A stretch of DNA of 64,000 nt from Blastobasis lacticolella (taxonomy: Eukaryota; Arthropoda; Insecta; Lepidoptera; Blastobasidae). The stretch spans positions 11,344,001 to 11,408,000 of the forward strand of contig LR990050.1 in the NCBI GenBank assembly GCA_905147135.1, given 5' to 3'. Below the pieces are notes generated by a model. It searched no databases, was not told where the DNA came from, and worked only from the letters and a program-made list of their open reading frames with translations. How positions within the stretch are numbered: position 1 is the stretch's first letter; every line of letters starts with the position of its first letter. The position numbers and the translations under genes are program-made. This document shows positions 1-10,995 of this stretch, in pieces.

Positions 1-1813
1 GAAAAGGAAGGTATTTTATAGTTACACTTAGTTTCTAATACATGTCAGTGAGTTGAAAGGAGGATTTGGACACGCGATTGGTTTTCTTAAAATTCCAGAT
101 GCCATTATAATGTAATACCGTACAATGACGTCGGTTCTCGCATTTTGCTTACTCTAGACATTTTACCTTCAGATACGTATTATATTTAAGTATACATTTT
201 TTGTAACTCTTTTCACGCCAAACTCAGTAAAAATTTTATGCGGCTAGTACGCATTGACGCTTGTTCATTTAAATCCCTGGCGCAACAGAACGTACCGATT
301 GTTTATTTTCCATCACAAGGTCATATGCCTTTACACGAAAGAAAACGCAGTAGTGGTACTACTGGAAAACATGAGATAGAAGCGGAAATTCATACTTAAG
401 TTGTATTAATTAAGTGAGCAGAAATAGGCATAATATAGTGTGACTGGTAAAGCCCATTCCCGCTACAACTTTGCTCCAGTGTACTATAGTATATGTACGT
501 AGGCAGTACAACATGAAAGTTATTTTCCGGCTCCCCGGTCTCATATTTACATAACGTGTTTTAGCGTATTGCCATTTTAATAATGATAATATTGTTGAAC
601 TATAATAGTGAATGACATTCAATTCATTTGTTACTAAAAAGACTAAAGTTGGAACTAAGTTGTGACTGTTATGTTGCACATGATTTGCATGAGCGACACA
701 ACAGTGTTGAATATGATTTTGTTAAATCGTGTAATCGTCTCTTTAATAAGTACTTACAACAAAATAAAAATATAATGCAAAAGGAAGAAGTACGTAAATC
801 AAAACTAGAATTAAATTTTGACATTTAAAAGTATTTTCTACGGTTGGCAAGCTGTCGCTAATTTATGAAATAAACATTACAAAAACACATGTAGGTACCT
901 ATTTGCTTTTCAGATAAAACGGTAACATCCGTCCCCGGAGTATAAATCCTGTTTAAAAATCCTCCGTACATTCTCATTATTTTTTGTATCACATAAAATA
1001 CCAAGGGAGCGAAACCTATGTATCCAATTTAAATCGGTCTATCAAAGGGACTCCTCGTTCAGGCTTTTTCCACGGGTTGGAAAAAAAACATTCACAACTC
1101 CCTTTTCATACAGCGCTGAAGTACAATTTCACATAAATACTCGTACCTGATGTGCTTTTGTTTAAGTGGCGAAATGTGACGAGATACTTATGAATTATTT
1201 GATATAGATGCACTATGGATAATATGCTAGTGTGTATTATATTTTTGTAAAGTAGATATACCGAAAAATGTTTCCTAAGCCTCAAAACAGACTACTCGAA
1301 GACCAAATTAATATGTATTTCCTTGCATACATAATATACGCATAGATTAATGACTTCGATAAAGGTTTTTCTACATATAATTAATAATAGGCTGTCCATA
1401 TATTTCCGATTTATGGATTTATGTAGATAACTACATACTCGTATTAAGATATTCTTGGCAAAAATATGCTTTTCATCAAACCTGCACTTAAATTGGTCAT
1501 TTGAATACAGATTTTCGTCTCATACGTGGCCAACTATTGTTTTTCTGTTAGTTGTATCTATTAATTTTCTAATCTTTGCTGGCTCACAACAGAACGTACA
1601 GATGTAGGTATGCTATAAATAATGCACATCGGCTAGTTCCGCTTCGTAGAGTGTATACGACAATTAGCTTTGTAGAGACAGAGACGCACTCGCATGAGTA
1701 AATACGAAGCCGAAACTAGCTAATTAGCGGTAATTACCGCCTTGTAATGAAACTTAATATGTCAATCATTTTGTACTAATAACAATAGTTTGCAATTACC
1801 AGTGTCTCAAACT
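1..1813. other. AT-rich non-coding flank
   Basis: I see no coding region with codon structure or a family motif. The only structure found is a small inverted repeat at 1630-1723 (listed separately). This is the 5' flank of the LINE insertion and its last bases carry no recognisable repeat. Confidence 0.6.
1630..1723. repeat. short inverted repeat, MITE-like
   Basis: GCTAGTTCCGCTTCGTAGAG at the left end pairs imperfectly with ATACGAAGCCGAAACTAGC at the right end. The motif ATAATGCACATCG followed by CTAGTT just outside it recurs near 23995, and CACATCGGCT with CTTCGTAGAG recurs near 25857. It is therefore dispersed rather than unique. The class is unknown; no clean target duplication was found. 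Confidence 0.45.
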
Positions 1814-1823
1814 TATGTGGTGG
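1814..1823 (+). repeat. 5' target-site duplication of the LINE
   Basis: TATGTGGTGG here is repeated exactly at 7174-7183, directly after the (TAA)n tail of the element. The GTGG content is low in complexity, so a small part of the match could be chance, but its position exactly at the tail end supports a target-site duplication. Confidence 0.65.
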
Positions 1824-2224
1824 TGGTGGTGGTTTTTGGGGCGCGACCATCAGTCCACCTCCGCGTGTGCGTAGCCGTTTGCAGTCCAGTTGGGAAATTC
1901 CTCGGAACTTCCTGCTGGAACGCAAGCGGTGCGCCGGTGCGCCCTGGGGGTCGACTAGTAACTATCCTGGGGCGCAAGGCACTAATACTGTTGTATTTGT
2001 GCATTGCGCTTACGGGGTTCTTGCTAGTCGAGTGCTAGGAGACTGATCCCAAGCCAAGGTGTAAAAGCGAACCGTGCCGAGGGCTGCGTGGCCGGGGGGG
2101 AGTCCGGCCTTTAACGGTGCACCTCCGATACCTGGGCACCTCGGGGGGTATTTATGCCCTTACTCTGGCATGCGGGGCTCTGCCGGAGTGGACCTGTATT
2201 TCCCTAGCTACTCGTGGGACTTGC
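1824..2224 (+). promoter_or_regulatory. 5' UTR and probable internal promoter of the LINE
   Basis: This GC-rich leader lies between the target duplication and the first in-frame ATG of ORF1. LINEs of this type normally carry an internal RNA polymerase II promoter at the extreme 5' end. The CATCAGTCC near 1848 resembles an arthropod initiator (TCAGT), but this is only a suggestion. Two upstream ATGs (2154 and near 2170) open short frames that are not in phase with ORF1, so ORF1 translation may need leaky scanning. Confidence 0.45.
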
Positions 2225-3460
2225 ATGGATAAAAGAAATATTTCAAATAATCAGTCCGATGTCTCTGCCATGGAAGTGGTGGAGATTGATTCTGTGGAGG
2301 AGGGAGTGCTCTTGGCCTCCCCACCGCCCAGACAAAATGATGAGTTTGTGAGGGAGAACCCTGGGGAAGGTGACATTGTGCCTAACCCAACAGGGAACAC
2401 GACCTCTAAACCCATCAAACCAGGGGGCCGTAAAAAGCTCTGTGGTGCAGCGCGTAAGCGCTTCAAAAGGTTGAGGGCGGAGGACGTAAGTGTCGATGAG
2501 GCACTCGTCCTCTGTCGTCAACCTTGGAAGGATATTCCTCACGTTCCCTCTGAGTCGAAGGCGGTAAAGCGCACTCGCTCTGAGGAGGAATCGCCGAAGG
2601 GCCAGCTAAGGAAGACTCCTAAGACCACTCTGGAGAGTAGGATAAAACCGACCTTCAGTGAAGTGGCCGGGTCATCCAAAGTTGGAATCCGAGGCGAATT
2701 CCCACTAACGGAGGAACAGGTGGGGCTTGTGCGTCGCTCCCTTATACTTCTTATTCATAAGGAGAGTAGGGGGGAGGGGCCCAAGTTCGTTTCCTTCTCA
2801 CATAAACCAGGATGGATCCTGGTGGTATGTGAGAATGAAAACAGCAAGGACTGGCTTACGAAGGTGGTACCAGATTTAAAACCATGGCCTGAAGCAAAAC
2901 TCTCGGTTTTACAGGAGAACGAATTGCCCAAGCCAGCGGTAGTCACCACCTTCATTCCCAGCAGTGAAGCCCAGTCCTTGGACGAGGCGATAAGCCTGCT
3001 GCGTACCCAGAACAGGGGCCTCATGACTGAGCTCTGGAAGGTTCTCCACAGCAGGAAAGAAGAGGGGGGTGTAATCGCCACCTTTGCAGTGGACGACGCC
3101 TCTGTGGAGACTCTGAAGGGGAATCAGGGCAGGGCCGCCCTTGGTTTTAGGAGCATAGTCTTCAGAATCAAGGGCGACCAAAACAAGGAGGACCCTGTAC
3201 AACCAGGTACCTCTACCTCCAATATTACGCAGGCTTCAGTGCTCGCGACACCGACGCCGTCTGAGCAGCAAGGAGTGTCTGGACCCCAGAACCTGGGAAC
3301 TAGACCTCCTCTAAACTTTGCTGCCAGAGGGCGGGGTGCTCTTGGAGGTAGAGGATCTGCACGGGGAACGGCTCGGGGCATGGTCCAGACTGGACGCGGA
3401 CGATCTCGTCCACCGAAGGGAAGGGGTAGGCCCGGGGTCGGGGCACAACCCAAAAAATAA
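2225..3460 (+). CDS. LINE ORF1, gag-like protein
   Basis: A 411-residue protein if the ATG at 2225 is used. The frame is open further upstream to 2117 but without an in-frame ATG, so 2225 is the first usable start. The N-terminal third is acidic, then basic (KRTRSEEE). A middle region, roughly residues 155-320, resembles the DUF4780-type domain of arthropod LINE ORF1 proteins, with phrases such as WILVVCENENSKDWL and AALGFRSIVFRIKG. The C-terminus from about residue 363 is an RG-rich tail (ARGRGALGGRGSARG), probably for RNA binding. No CCHC zinc knuckles are present. ORF1 proteins of this kind bind the element's own RNA and form the ribonucleoprotein. The stop codon overlaps the ORF2 start. 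Confidence 0.85.
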   Translation: MDKRNISNNQSDVSAMEVVEIDSVEEGVLLASPPPRQNDEFVRENPGEGDIVPNPTGNTTSKPIKPGGRKKLCGAARKRFKRLRAEDVSVDEALVLCRQPWKDIPHVPSESKAVKRTRSEEESPKGQLRKTPKTTLESRIKPTFSEVAGSSKVGIRGEFPLTEEQVGLVRRSLILLIHKESRGEGPKFVSFSHKPGWILVVCENENSKDWLTKVVPDLKPWPEAKLSVLQENELPKPAVVTTFIPSSEAQSLDEAISLLRTQNRGLMTELWKVLHSRKEEGGVIATFAVDDASVETLKGNQGRAALGFRSIVFRIKGDQNKEDPVQPGTSTSNITQASVLATPTPSEQQGVSGPQNLGTRPPLNFAARGRGALGGRGSARGTARGMVQTGRGRSRPPKGRGRPGVGAQPKK

Positions 3461-6400
3461 TGGCAACCCAGGGAAAGAAGGTGAGGTTCTTGCAGGCCAA
3501 TCTCCACCACGCTGCGGCAGCAAGTGCTGTGGTTGAAAAATGGCTCTGCGAGGAAAGGGCAGACCTCGCCCTCATACAAGAGCCCTGGGTGTCACATTCC
3601 AATATTCTGGGACTCAACGCTGCCGGTAAGATAATTTTTAACAAAGGCAGCAACAGACCCAGAGCCTGTATTGTTTTTAATAAAAACATTGACTTATTGA
3701 CTGTTGCAGAGTTGTGTAACGATGACATTGTAGCAGCCATTTTAGCCATCAAAGGGAGCACGGCCAGAGTTCTTGTGTGCTCGGCCTATCTTCCAGGCGA
3801 TAAGGAGGATCCTGCTGAGGACCTGGCGAGGGTGACGGAGTATGCCCGCCGACACAAGCTGCAGCTGCTCGTGGGGTGCGACGCAAACGCCCATCACACC
3901 GTATGGGGTAGCTCAGATGTCAACAGCAGAGGTAGTAGATTATATGACTTTCTACTAACAAATGGCTTGCATGCGGTGAATAGGGGATGTAAACCGACCT
4001 TTGTAACCCGTGTACGTCAAGAGGTGTTGGACATAACCATTGCAACTAATGATCTGGCTAGACGTATTATAGACTGGCACGTTAGCGATGAGCCATCAAT
4101 GTCCGACCACAATCATATCTGTTTCGATTTGTTAGGATCATTTCCAAATCAGAAAATCAACTTTAGGAATCCTAGAATCACTGACTGGGCTGCTTTTAAA
4201 GACAAACTCAAGTTGTATCTAGAAGATGTTCCTAAAACAATCAAGACCAAAGATACTCTAGACATAGCAGTGGCGGTTACCTCAAATAGTTTAATCAAAG
4301 CCTATGAAGATAGCTGTCCTGAGAAATCAATGTCGTCTAAAAGAACAGTACCGTGGTGGAACTCTAAGCTGGATAGGCTCAGAAGTAAAACTCGAAAACT
4401 GTTCAATAAGGCTAAAAGGACCCTCGATTGGGAGGCCTATCGAAAAGCCTTAACAGAATACAATAATGAAATTAGGAAGTCTAAGCGAGCGACATGGAAA
4501 AACTTCTGCGAAGGGGTAAACAACACACCACAATGTGCAAGAATCCACAAGTTCCTCGCGAAAGACAAACCTAACCAAATCGGACTGCTAAGGTACCCAA
4601 ACGGGGACTATACAGCAGACGAAAAAGAAACATTAAGTTTATTGGTATCGACCCATTTTCCTGGTGCTTCTGGTGGGAGAGTGCACTCCGCTCAACCACG
4701 TCGACCAAGTGTCGATGACTGGAGGAGGGCGTCTCTCATTATTAGACCTTCTCGGGTAAGATGGGCCGTCAAAACCTTTAAACCCTATAAGGCATGTGGA
4801 GAGGACGGCATCTTTCCCGCACTGTTGCAGCAGGGAATAGAAATTATACTCCCTCACATGGTAAAAATCTTCAGAGCAAGTTACGCCTGGGGACATATTC
4901 CAGAAGAATGGGCCAAGGTCAAAGTCCTCTTTATCCCAAAGGCTGGTAAGAGAGACTATTCTCAACCGAGATCCCTCCGGCCCATCAGTCTAAGTTCATT
5001 CATGTTAAAGACTTTGGAAAAAATTCTGGATATTTACATTAGGGAAACAATAACAATTGACAACCCTATTCATTACACTCAACATGCCTACATCAAAGGA
5101 AGGTCGACTGAAACTGCCCTATTAAACTTGGTAGACAAGGTCGAAAAGGCATTAGAGGACAAACAAATTGCACTTTGTGCGTTTCTGGATATTGAGGGCG
5201 CTTTTGACAATACCCCAACAAAGACCTTAATTCAAGGACTCACTGAAAAGAAGATTGACAGCACAACAGTCAGATGGGTGGAAGCAATGCTCTCAAACCG
5301 AAAAGCGAAGGTTGCCCTACATGGAAGCTCGCTTGAAGTATTTACTACCAGAGGCTGTCCACAAGGAGGGGTCCTATCTCCACTGCTGTGGACCCTAGCG
5401 GTAGATCAGCTCTTGCATAAATTGGCAGAGCTCAGGATAGATGCACAGGGCTATGCTGATGACCTTGTGATCATTGTCAGGGGCTTCTGCCAAAGTACGA
5501 TTTCATACATTATGCAAAGAGCGATGAATATTATTGATAATTGGTGCAGGGACAATGAGCTGTCTATTAATGCAGATAAAACTGTAATTGTACCATTTAC
5601 CAATAAAAGACAACTTGACGGATTAGTCAAACCGCGGTTAAATGGCAAAACTGTAGACTTTTCAAAGGAAGTGAAATGTCTGGGTTTAATACTAGATCAA
5701 AAACTGACCTGGAACAGCCATCTAACTGCAATTTTACAGAAGGCTAAAATAGCCTTAGGCATTTCCAGTCGACTGGCAGGGAAAACCTGGGGCTTGACCC
5801 CAAAAATCTCTATGTGGCTTTATACAGCTATAGTACGACCCATAATTACGTATGCCTCTATAGTGTGGCATACAAAAGCCAACCAGGAGACTGTGATTAA
5901 TACACTGAGCGGCTTACAGAGAACGGCGTGCCTTTTGGTCACAGGAGCCATGACAACCGCCCCGGGAGCGGCCCTGGATGCAATTCTGGACCTTCCGCCG
6001 CTACATCTGCATTTGCAAATGGTGGCGGCGGCCAGTATGCACAGGGTAACCATCCAGGGGGAGGGGAAATGGCTCTCACAGTCTCTGAAGTCTTTTCAGG
6101 AAACGATCATGGGCAATAAAATACTAGGTATGCATACAGACACCATGATTCCTAAGTGTGTACACCATAAACTTTACACTGTAGAGATCCCAGCCAGGGA
6201 TGAGTGGCTCAAAAGCCAAATTTCCTGGAAAAAAGGGAGCCTGATCTGGTACACAGATGGATCCAAATCAGGACATCACGTGGGGAGTGGAATATATGGG
6301 GAGCGACCTAGGGTTAAGAAATTTCTGAACCTGGGCAAGCACGCCTCTATTTTTCAAGCCGAGGTTTACGCAATTTTGGAATGCGCTGATATTAACCTCC

Positions 6401-7080
6401 AAAGGCACTACGTGAACCATTGTATTTATATACACTCAGACAGTCAAGCAGCTTTATTAGCCCTATCATCAAACTCTGTGAGTTCTAGATTGGTGCTAAA
6501 CTGTGTGAATGTTCTCAATTCCTTGGGTGAGAAAAACCAAGTAATTTTACGTTGGGTCCCAGGACATGAAGGGATCGACGGCAACGAAATTGCAGACGAT
6601 CTAGCTAAGGCTGGTAGTGTGACCACAACACATGGTCCAGAACCATTCTGTGGAATACCAAAAAGCCTAGTCAAACTGACCCTACGGACAATTTGCAAAG
6701 AGCAATCATTAGAGCACTGGAAGAAGCAGCCAGGCCTAAACCATTCTAAAGCATTAGTCAAGGCCTACAATGGCCTACATGCAAAAGAACGATTACTACT
6801 CAGTAGAAATAAGTTGCGGATCCTGGTAAGGGCGCTGACTGGTCACTGTGGGCTGAACAAGCACATGTTTAACTTGAAGATCAGCAGTACAAAGGACTGC
6901 AGATTCTGTAAGGAGGACGAGGAATCGCCTCTTCACCTGATTTGCAAGTGCGAAGCCCTGATGCGCAAACGTAGCATCCATCTTGGTAAATACCAGCTAC
7001 TACCGGATGAGGTGCACGATATCAGTGCTAAGAGCCTTTTACAGTTCATAGAAGCTGTAGGGATCAGCACTGAACTGTAA
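3460..7080 (+). CDS. LINE ORF2, endonuclease-reverse transcriptase-RNase H
   Basis: 1206 residues, uninterrupted. Order of domains: APE-type endonuclease in residues 1-225 (catalytic E41 in LIQEPW, GCDANAHH, and D216-H217 in MSDHNH); reverse transcriptase about 470-740 (motif A FLDIEGAFD with D577, motif B GCPQGGVLSP, motif C YADD at 665-668, thumb LGLILDQKLTWNSHL); RNase H about 925-1065 (D933 in YTDGSKSG, E in FQAEVYAI, D in HSDSQAAL, H1036 in WVPGHEG, and the closing DD of NEIADDLAKAG); and a C-terminal CxxC-x8-H-x4-C cluster (CRFCKEDEE then HLICKC). The protein nicks target DNA, primes reverse transcription there and removes RNA. The start is the ATG inside TAATG, so translation is probably coupled to ORF1 termination. 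Confidence 0.93.
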   Translation: MATQGKKVRFLQANLHHAAAASAVVEKWLCEERADLALIQEPWVSHSNILGLNAAGKIIFNKGSNRPRACIVFNKNIDLLTVAELCNDDIVAAILAIKGSTARVLVCSAYLPGDKEDPAEDLARVTEYARRHKLQLLVGCDANAHHTVWGSSDVNSRGSRLYDFLLTNGLHAVNRGCKPTFVTRVRQEVLDITIATNDLARRIIDWHVSDEPSMSDHNHICFDLLGSFPNQKINFRNPRITDWAAFKDKLKLYLEDVPKTIKTKDTLDIAVAVTSNSLIKAYEDSCPEKSMSSKRTVPWWNSKLDRLRSKTRKLFNKAKRTLDWEAYRKALTEYNNEIRKSKRATWKNFCEGVNNTPQCARIHKFLAKDKPNQIGLLRYPNGDYTADEKETLSLLVSTHFPGASGGRVHSAQPRRPSVDDWRRASLIIRPSRVRWAVKTFKPYKACGEDGIFPALLQQGIEIILPHMVKIFRASYAWGHIPEEWAKVKVLFIPKAGKRDYSQPRSLRPISLSSFMLKTLEKILDIYIRETITIDNPIHYTQHAYIKGRSTETALLNLVDKVEKALEDKQIALCAFLDIEGAFDNTPTKTLIQGLTEKKIDSTTVRWVEAMLSNRKAKVALHGSSLEVFTTRGCPQGGVLSPLLWTLAVDQLLHKLAELRIDAQGYADDLVIIVRGFCQSTISYIMQRAMNIIDNWCRDNELSINADKTVIVPFTNKRQLDGLVKPRLNGKTVDFSKEVKCLGLILDQKLTWNSHLTAILQKAKIALGISSRLAGKTWGLTPKISMWLYTAIVRPIITYASIVWHTKANQETVINTLSGLQRTACLLVTGAMTTAPGAALDAILDLPPLHLHLQMVAAASMHRVTIQGEGKWLSQSLKSFQETIMGNKILGMHTDTMIPKCVHHKLYTVEIPARDEWLKSQISWKKGSLIWYTDGSKSGHHVGSGIYGERPRVKKFLNLGKHASIFQAEVYAILECADINLQRHYVNHCIYIHSDSQAALLALSSNSVSSRLVLNCVNVLNSLGEKNQVILRWVPGHEGIDGNEIADDLAKAGSVTTTHGPEPFCGIPKSLVKLTLRTICKEQSLEHWKKQPGLNHSKALVKAYNGLHAKERLLLSRNKLRILVRALTGHCGLNKHMFNLKISSTKDCRFCKEDEESPLHLICKCEALMRKRSIHLGKYQLLPDEVHDISAKSLLQFIEAVGISTEL

Positions 7081-7173
7081 GCTAGAGGCGATCACAATAG
7101 ATCAGTAATGGTCGCAGTGATACTAGGACGTTTAGCCTTGAAAAGCCCACTTAACAAATAATAATAATAATAA
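7081..7173 (+). other. 3' UTR and (TAA)n tail of the LINE
   Basis: A 93-bp tail follows the ORF2 stop and ends in tandem TAA units. There is no AATAAA signal and no poly(A). Short TAA-repeat ends are known for I-type elements and are used in target-primed reverse transcription. Confidence 0.75.
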
Positions 7174-7183
7174 TATGTGGTGG
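7174..7183 (+). repeat. 3' target-site duplication of the LINE
   Basis: TATGTGGTGG, identical to 1814-1823. It marks the end of the inserted element. Confidence 0.65.
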
Positions 7184-8980
7184 CCAAATTGGGAACTAAG
7201 TGTCCCTATTGTGAAATATAATTTTGTAGGCAAGTGAATTCAGTAACAAGAACGCCATCACGGGGTCAGATAGGTTTGTCATGAAGTTTGTGGCAATGGC
7301 GGTTCACGTCTGAGCATCGCGATCATGACGCGCGGTTCAAGAGACTGTCGCGACCACAGAGCAAAAAAAATTGCCAATCTAGGTAGCCTTTGTGGTCGCG
7401 ATGACTCAAATTCAAAATTCGTCTTTGACTTAATGTCCAGGTTGTACTCACACACGCGAGGGCTCGGAGTCCGCCAGCGACCAAGGATTTGACAGATCAG
7501 ATACATTGGAGCGACTGCTATTTGACCTAATTGACCCTGTTACGAGGGGAAATTTATGATAATTATAAAATATAAAATCCTTCCTTAATATTTTAAGATT
7601 TAAATTTCAAACTAAATAAATTTCTGTTACCCACCATTATATTCGTATATGTACCCGCCAACCTTTCTTATAGTTCGTTACAATAGAGCTGTCATATTTC
7701 AGCGGCTGCCAGAAATAGGAAACTACTCGCAGCATTTTCTTTTGTGCCGGGGCGGCTGGCGGCAAAGTGTCAGTGATTCCATATTCCGCCGACATTACGC
7801 GCCCTTCCAAGTTACGTTGCGTTCACGTGTTCATATTTCAATGGCAGCCGTCGCTGCCAGCGCCGCGATGCCAATATTAGGCTCACTTACCTGAAGCCAA
7901 CTTACCACCATTCTACGCAATCAGCAAATGAGCGTGGAAGGTTTCACGGTATAGTGAATATTTTAGGGGATGCATTAATGAATGTACTTGTAATATTACT
8001 GGTAATTTTTTAGGAGGCAGAGCTACTGGGGATGTCGTCAGCTGTTTCGGATGTTTCGCTTATACAGTTCTTGGACCCATGCTTAAACTCAAGGTATTAA
8101 TTTATGTCATTACGAATTGAGACAATACTAAAATAATTATAATTTATTTTTGGTGACCCAGAAATTACGGGATCTTAATTGATTTTTTACGGTTAAACCT
8201 TGTCAGGGACCCGTTTTAACTGGCTAAAAGCCCCTTGAAAGAGAGAATCGCAAATGATGTAATAATAATGTGACAAAGATGAAATGTTCCTTCAATACAT
8301 TGTTTTCACCTCTCTTTGTTGAAGGATAAGATAGCCGGCACAGCGGGATTTCATCTTAGTCCTCACAGTGATATACCTGCGGTTCCGCATTTTTGTTACA
8401 AAACATCTAAGTGCAATAATCGTGGATATTATGACACAGTACCATTTTCCGTCAGGTGGTCTGTCTGCTCATTTGTCAGTGAACTCTGTTGTTCTATCGT
8501 CGTTGTCATTGCTTGTGCTGTTTATTTGACAAAGGTAAACTCGCTTACAGCCCTACGAGGCAAAGGACTAAGCCCGTTTTTACCATCACACCTAAGTTTT
8601 AAGGGACATCTAACACTTTCAATTGACATATTTTTCATGAAAATCCGTCACTTAGTTCTGCGCGCACCAAATTCTTAAACATATTAAGTTGATCCAAAAT
8701 TGGGGCTTGCCCCAAAGTCTTAAACTCATTTATGTTGATACACAAAAATCTTAATACAAATAAAACGTTCAACGTCATTCTAAAAGGCGTTTCAGAATTT
8801 GGTATAAGCCTGTTAAAGTGGTTTAAGGGTCGCCTAAAACTTAGGGATTGATTGTGAAACAGTTAAATAAAATAAATAAATAAAAATCGTTTATTACATC
8901 TATCTCACACATGGCACAGTACATTAGGTCATAATACAGCATACAAGAAACAATGAGAAAGGGACAATGCTATCGTTACC
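7184..8980. other. non-coding; family D SINE fragment at 7400-7545
   Basis: A degraded piece of the SINE family described at 51715-52165 lies at 7400-7545 (GAGGGCTCGGAGTCC, then GACAGATCAG, TTTGACCT). A GC-richer patch at 7680-7900 has an open frame but no recognisable protein. AAATAAATAAATAAA at about 8868 looks like the minus-strand tail of a decayed retroelement. No supported gene. Confidence 0.5.
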
Positions 8981-8985
8981 TGGGT

Positions 8986-9420
8986 ACCGATTCTGGTGTG
9001 CAATGCAGTTGTAATTATGTTGCAATGTAACTGTGATGTTACTATAACTACGTCGAGGTATCGACTCAGTTCCAGCATCATCCCAGTTCAATTGCAGTTA
9101 AATCATTGTTCGACCTTTGACACGTTTTCGTTGACAGAATTAAAGGCAGTTTGACAACTAAGAATGATGCAACTTAGTAATTTATTTATTTATTGGAGTA
9201 CCAACAGCCATATAAAATCATAATGCAACTAAAGTACCAGAAAACGAATTGTGGCAAAGTTCGAACTCATGAAACTTGCAACTCAACATCTGTCATTTGA
9301 ATAACAATCACATGGAAGTTGCAACTCAGCATCTGTCATTTGAATAACAATCACACGTTTGACATGCGATGCAATTGTAATGTTACTGCAACTGAGACGA
9401 TTTCCGTACCAGAATCGAAG
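8986..9420. repeat. imperfect inverted-repeat element with internal duplication
   Basis: CGATTCTGGT near the left end pairs with ACCAGAATCG near 9410. The arms also contain related TTGTAAT and GTTACTGCAACTGAG-type sequence in opposite orientation. Inside, a roughly 43-bp unit (GCAACTCAACATCTGTCATT) is repeated head to tail at 9278-9320 and 9321-9356. It may be an old foldback or MITE-type element; no target duplication was confirmed. Confidence 0.4.
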
Positions 9421-10868
9421 CCCTGTGCCATAAGGAGACGTGCAACGGGGCCACGCTCAGCATAAGCCACGGCTGACGCCATGGCGCTGGTTTTCAGTGT
9501 GGCCCTCAGTGAAGCACGGACGTAAGTGACTTCACATGCCAGTAATATATAAAAATAAAAACAAAAATACTTATCTACAAAATACTATAGGTACATAAAA
9601 TAAATAAATAAATTGTAGTTTGTTTAGTGGTGAGTGTCTACGTATTGCGGAGTGTATAAAATTATACGACTAGTTTAAAAAGACACGAACGTCGCGCGTC
9701 GGCGGAACAAAGCCATCTAACCACATCCGTGTACCTACCTACATTTTTTCCCGGTCGCCATGCCCCCATATCACGCTCTCATTAAAAATTGAAAATTGCA
9801 ATAAATTAAAATTATAAAACAAATTATATGATTCAACATTAATTAAATTCTATTCTAACATTAGATTCTATCGACACTACATTCAATGGCAGGATCCAAT
9901 TTACGTGTAAAGTCGAGATGATTATAACTGACCTACCTACAAGTCACAGCAAAAAAATGTGCTTAAAATTTTAATGATGTAATAAGCGAAGACCCACCAC
10001 CGTCAAGTTGTCCGTCTGCAGCCATTTGGGTGAGTGATATTTCTTTGTTAAATGTTATGTTCTTATGGGACCTCCTTTAAACAGGGTGTTCACAGTAGGT
10101 ACAATTTGTGTACCTACCCAATTGAAGTCTTTTGGACGTCCAGTAAATAAGATTTATATGCTTTCCTAAATGTGTGGATTGTCTGCAGACGGCGGATCGG
10201 CGGAGGCAGGTCGTTCCATATTTTTTAGTTAGTTACTTTTAGGGATAGTACTATCCCTAATCATCGCAAAGGTATTGAATAAAGTTATCTATGTAGGTTA
10301 TTATTATCAATCAATAAGATGCTTTAAATATTTTATTAATTAATGCAGTCTAGGTATTACGCTGCAGTAGAGACTAGGTATTACGCTATTACGCGATCGT
10401 AGATAGTCGACCCTAATTTGCAGCCATGTCGTGGTAAAGGCACGAAATCCTTCCCCATCGCCGTGCCATGCTAAAGGCTGCCTCGCATCGCGCTAGATGC
10501 ACCTCGTTATGTAAATTGCTGTGTGATTTCTCCCACTTACTTAGCTGTCTGTCGCCGGGCTGGTACGGAACACAAATTTTCGAGAACGTTACTAGCACCT
10601 GCGAGTGGAAAGTTCGAGAACTTGTTTACATGTCTGCATTTAATGTAGGTGCGAGATGAAGAAGTGCCGCTGATTGCGACGGAGATACAAGGTTCCAAGT
10701 GCCGAAGTTGGAGTTTATTATTTCTCTGAAGAACTGTGTTTTTTTATTTAGGTACAACTATTTTTACTTTTACTATTTTGAAAAATGAGCAAACGGGAGA
10801 CTTTCGCCCACAACATCTACAATTTATTCATTTACAAACACAAATCACAGTTTTTTTTTATGTATATA
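9421..10868. other. non-coding
   Basis: No coding region or recognised repeat. A moderately GC-rich patch lies at 10400-10680; the frames within it look like chance. Confidence 0.5.
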
Positions 10869-10995
10869 TATCAGACAAACAGGCGAGCGGGCCACCTGAT
10901 AGAAAATGGTCATCGCCGCCTATGGACATCAGCAACACCAGGGGCGCTACCAATGCGTTGGCCGCCTCTAAGGAAACCTCTAATATACCTCTTGA
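10869..10995 (-). repeat. SINE family A fragment
   Basis: Reverse-oriented copy of the dispersed repeat seen more fully at 54537-54904. The shared words are CAGACAAACAGGCGAGCGGG, CCACCTGAT, CATCGCCGCC and CAGCAACACC, followed by CCAATGCGTTGGC. Only one end of the family consensus is present. Confidence 0.65.

Larger units (their letters stand above)
1824..7173 (+). mobile_element. Full-length non-LTR retrotransposon, I group, LOA-like
   Basis: The element is about 5.35 kb. It has a GC-rich 5' UTR of about 400 bp, a gag-like ORF1, an ORF2 with endonuclease, reverse transcriptase and RNase H, a 93-bp 3' UTR and a (TAA)n tail. A 10-bp direct repeat flanks it. RNase H plus a TAA-repeat tail fits the I group of LINEs. 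An ORF1 without zinc knuckles but with what looks like a DUF4780-type domain points to LOA-like elements; this clade call is from memory of the family and not from a tree. Both ORFs are uninterrupted and all catalytic motifs are present, so this is a recent and possibly still active copy. Its base composition is clearly richer in G+C than the flanking DNA. Confidence 0.85.

Noticed and set aside
1790..2038. 82-codon frame in the LINE 5' UTR
   Set aside because: No ATG, spans the target-site duplication, so it cannot be a conserved part of the element.
3124..3761. Long minus-strand frames opposite the LINE ORFs
   Set aside because: Shadows of the GC-rich coding strand.
8316..8678. 120-codon open frame with hydrophobic stretch
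   Set aside because: Starts without ATG (TTG), composition like the surrounding non-coding DNA, no family resemblance.
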